Source: Candidatus Obscuribacterales bacterium (GTDB lineage: Bacteria > Cyanobacteriota > Vampirovibrionia > Obscuribacterales > Obscuribacteraceae). From it: 63,971 nt of DNA. Positions 61,534 to 63,971 of this stretch are shown here, one piece after another. The translations under genes and the position numbers were made by a program. The first letter of the stretch is position 1. Each line of letters opens with the position of its first letter. The stretch lies in NCBI GenBank assembly GCA_019745415.1, contig JAIETF010000027.1:1-63971 (forward strand), in the 5' to 3' direction. The notes below the pieces were generated by a model. That model was given only the letters and a program-made list of their open reading frames with translations. It did not search any database and was not told the origin of the DNA.

Positions 61534-63831
61534 ATGAAAAACTACATAGTACCCGCATTTTTTGTTGGGTTGGTTGGTCTGGCTCTTTTCGGTATTTCGC
61601 GTATGGACAATGGCGTGATATCGCAGGGACCACCAGTCAATTTTAACAACACCGAGCACAGTGCCTATGACAAAGGTCCTATGCCCGGTACTCCGGCATT
61701 TGCTGAACAGAGAGAGAAAGCCTCTGAGAAGCCGGCGACTAATTTGTCGAATGATTCGGCTGTTAATTCAACTGCATTGGAGCCTAACGGCCGCGACTTA
61801 GTGACTGCGACGACTGCCGAAGGTAAGCCAATCGAAATCATTATTAGGGACAGACGCAGTGTCGCCGGTGATGATGCTGCCAATGACCTTGGGCACAGCC
61901 CCACTTCGCTGGCGACAGTGGCTGAAACCTTTATGAATGGAATTTGGTGGATTGCCAAGCTGCTTCTCGGTTTCCTCATCATCAGTTTCTTCTTTATGAT
62001 TCTCACCGGTCAGTGGCGCAACCTATTTGGCGGCGCTCGCAGAGGCTTGATGCCGAACCGCGGCGGTTTAGGTGATGCGCAAGGCATTGCCGACAAATCT
62101 TTCGGTCAGTGGATTAATCCTGACGAAATCAAAGGCAATGGTTTTGACGATGTTGCCGGTGTGCCGGAAGCGATTCGGCAGATGAAAAAGGTAAAACTGA
62201 AAATTCAGGAACAAGCCGAGATCGTCAACAAATTGCGCGCCGAAGAAGAAGAGAAGAGGAGCAAAGGCCGTCAAAGCGGACAGAACGTTCCTTTGAAAGT
62301 CTCGGCCAACGAATTGATGCAACAGTTGCAGAACTTGAGCCAGAAGTCTCGCTTCGGCGGCAACTTGCCACAATGCGTCTTGCTGGAAGGACCTCCGGGA
62401 ACTGGTAAAACCCTGCTCATTACTGCTTTGGCTAAAGAGTGCGGCGTGCCGGTTTTTGTTATCTCGGGCTCTGACTTTGTTGAGATGTTCGTTGGGCTGG
62501 GCGCTAATCGTGTTCGTGAGATGTTTGCCGACGCTCGTGAAAAACGCCCTTGCATCATCTTTATCGACGAGCTTGATGCGGTCGGTCGTGCCCGTTCGAA
62601 TGGACCAGTGGCTCACCCGGAAGCCGACCAAACTTTGAACCAGATTTTGGTTGAATTGCAAGGTTTGAACACCGGCAACCAGAACTTTGGTTTGTGGATA
62701 TTTGGTGCCACCAACCGTGTCGATATCTTGGACCCTGCGCTTTTGCGTCCTGGTCGTTTCACCTGGAAAATCAAGGTAGATCCGCCCCATCTTGCCGGTC
62801 GTGTTGAAATCTTGAAAGTGCATGCTGCTAAGCGTGAAGTGCCTCTCGACGCCAATGTCAGTTTTCCGGCAATCGCCAGTGTTTTAGGCGGTTTAACCGG
62901 CGCTGAGTTGGAGAACGTTGTGAACGAAACCGCGCTCTATGCCGAAGAAGTAGCCGAGCTTGAAAAGGCGCGGCTGAAAAACAAAGGGATGAGCATTGAA
63001 CTTGCTAAGGCTACAGTCACTCAGGAAGACTTCTTTGAAGGCTTGTTGCGTCATTTGATGGGTGTGAAAACCGAGGTGGCGCAGACTTTCGATCAGATCT
63101 TCAATACCACCGTGCACGAAGTAGGTCATGCCCTAGGTGTTGCTTTCGAGGCTAGCTGTGGTCGTACTGATGAAAAGGTACGTTTCATCGCAGTTGAACC
63201 TCGTGGACGTGCCGGCGGTCTGACTTTCAAGACTCCTTGCGGCGATAGCTTTACTAAAACTTTGGATAATGTTTATGCCAACGCTGTCTGCGGCTTTGGC
63301 GGTAGCGCTGCCCAGTTGGTCTGGTTGGATACTAAAGACTCAGGTCCGGACAACGACTTTGAAGTGGTGAGCGGTAGCATTTACCGTGCCATAGGCCGTT
63401 GGTATGGTTCTGAGAAGCTTGGTCCTATCTCGCTTGGTCAACGCGGTATGACTAGTTCTACCGAAATGGGTGCCAAGCTGCGTGATGAAATCGACGAAGA
63501 AGTGCGGGTGAAAACCAAGGAGCTTTATGCTCGTACCTGGTGGATCATGCAACTCTTCGTTCGTTCCGAAGCTGTCTGGACCATGTTCTGGGAGCTTCTG
63601 GAAGGCAAGATTATGCGCGAAGACCGTTTCGAAGAGCTTTTCGCTCAAGCGATGAAGGAACTGAGCGCCCATCCTGAATGGCAGAAAGGCTCGCTGGAAG
63701 AGCTGATGGCGGCGGTGAAAGCCGATCCTCATTCTTGGACTCCGGCTGCTTTGGACGGCGCCGACCGGGCTTACATCAAGTCGAAAGTGGACATTCTCAG
63801 AGCTCGTTATCAGGCTCTGGAAGTGCAATAG
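61534..63831 (+). CDS. Divergent FtsH-like AAA+ zinc metalloprotease
   Basis: 765 residues. Two membrane helices (about 5-22 and 134-157) flank a periplasmic domain. DVAG (206-209), Walker A GPPGTGKT (286-293), pore motif FVG (319-321), Walker [11 protein letters not shown] (341-350), the arginine-finger block LLRPGRF (404-410) and zinc motif HEVGH (528-532) are all present. The third ligand is probably an Asp in the GPDND segment (about 608). Between DVAG and Walker A there are about 76 residues instead of the usual 33, with a charged coiled-coil insert. This is a variant of FtsH, not the standard one. TAGGAG lies before the ATG. A strong terminator follows. Confidence 0.92.
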   Translation: MKNYIVPAFFVGLVGLALFGISRMDNGVISQGPPVNFNNTEHSAYDKGPMPGTPAFAEQREKASEKPATNLSNDSAVNSTALEPNGRDLVTATTAEGKPIEIIIRDRRSVAGDDAANDLGHSPTSLATVAETFMNGIWWIAKLLLGFLIISFFFMILTGQWRNLFGGARRGLMPNRGGLGDAQGIADKSFGQWINPDEIKGNGFDDVAGVPEAIRQMKKVKLKIQEQAEIVNKLRAEEEEKRSKGRQSGQNVPLKVSANELMQQLQNLSQKSRFGGNLPQCVLLEGPPGTGKTLLITALAKECGVPVFVISGSDFVEMFVGLGANRVREMFADAREKRPCIIFIDELDAVGRARSNGPVAHPEADQTLNQILVELQGLNTGNQNFGLWIFGATNRVDILDPALLRPGRFTWKIKVDPPHLAGRVEILKVHAAKREVPLDANVSFPAIASVLGGLTGAELENVVNETALYAEEVAELEKARLKNKGMSIELAKATVTQEDFFEGLLRHLMGVKTEVAQTFDQIFNTTVHEVGHALGVAFEASCGRTDEKVRFIAVEPRGRAGGLTFKTPCGDSFTKTLDNVYANAVCGFGGSAAQLVWLDTKDSGPDNDFEVVSGSIYRAIGRWYGSEKLGPISLGQRGMTSSTEMGAKLRDEIDEEVRVKTKELYARTWWIMQLFVRSEAVWTMFWELLEGKIMREDRFEELFAQAMKELSAHPEWQKGSLEELMAAVKADPHSWTPAALDGADRAYIKSKVDILRARYQALEVQ

Positions 63832-63862
63832 CCGTAAGGCTGACTCGATCTAGATAGGTCAG

Positions 63863-63901
63863 CGGAGAGATGGAACTACTTAGTCCATCTCTCCGATTTT
63901 T
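63863..63901 (+). terminator. Rho-independent terminator after the FtsH-like gene
   Basis: A perfect 12-bp stem (CGGAGAGATGGA, 63863-63874, with 63884-63895) around a nine-base loop, followed by ATTTTT. Confidence 0.88.
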
Positions 63902-63971
63902 CCATGGGGACGGTTGGAACTGTCAATACCCTGAAAACCCTCATGAATTCATCTCCTTTTGCTTCTTTTTG

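Overview
The window encodes a free-living, Gram-negative-type bacterium. The evidence is a complete envelope-spanning efflux operon with an outer-membrane TolC-type channel, many signal peptides and strong AGGAG ribosome binding sites. I saw no rRNA, tRNA, phage, transposase or CRISPR array. The mix of long hypothetical membrane proteins, TerC/TerD-VWA stress proteins and a very large set of peptidases reminds me of deep-branching non-photosynthetic Cyanobacteriota (Melainabacteria/Obscuribacterales). That placement is an impression and was not tested.

Layout. 0.2-20.1 kb is almost entirely minus strand: unknown membrane proteins, YqhA, TerC with two adjacent paralogous proteins of an unknown family, a TPR-like protein, YihY/BrkB, a TerD-VWA (TerF-like) protein, oligopeptidase B (S9), an M50B-like peptidase, malic enzyme, an M1 aminopeptidase with a C-terminal HEAT-like region, and a cupin. 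20.2-27.1 kb is mostly plus strand: a GH15-like protein, a site-2 protease, a 651-residue membrane protein with four internal repeats, an Flp-type prepilin (minus strand) with a Ser/Gly/Asn low-complexity tail, and a TPR protein. 27.2-38.9 kb is minus strand: a CheY-like protein, two M24 Xaa-Pro aminopeptidases flanking a CNT nucleoside transporter and a Kef-type antiporter, a fused M16 peptidase and an S41 C-terminal processing peptidase. 39.4-45.3 kb holds a periplasmic thioredoxin, folC, a class I aminotransferase, an unknown helical protein, an FMN reductase and a secreted protein. 45.3-53.2 kb is a TetR-controlled tripartite ABC efflux operon (HlyD, double ABC ATPase, two ABC-2 permeases, TolC). 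54.0-57.8 kb holds two tandem MocR-type regulators. 58.2-63.8 kb holds a membrane protein, a rhomboid protease, an overlapping membrane-anchored SDR and a divergent FtsH-like AAA protease.

Themes. At least ten peptidases or proteases from distinct families lie within 64 kb, together with transporters for nucleosides, ions and efflux. This suggests a lifestyle built on peptide scavenging and envelope quality control.

Most unusual observations. (1) Two unrelated genes, TerF-like and nupC, each have direct tandem repeats of 79 and 77 bp placed right after the stop codon. In both, the unit combines the last 22-33 bp of the CDS with an inverted copy of adjacent coding sequence, and a GC-rich hairpin follows the array. 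(2) A large membrane protein is built from four ~155-residue repeats. (3) A paralogous pair of unknown proteins sits next to TerC. (4) A tandem MocR pair exists in which the second copy has lost the PLP lysine (Lys to Asn).
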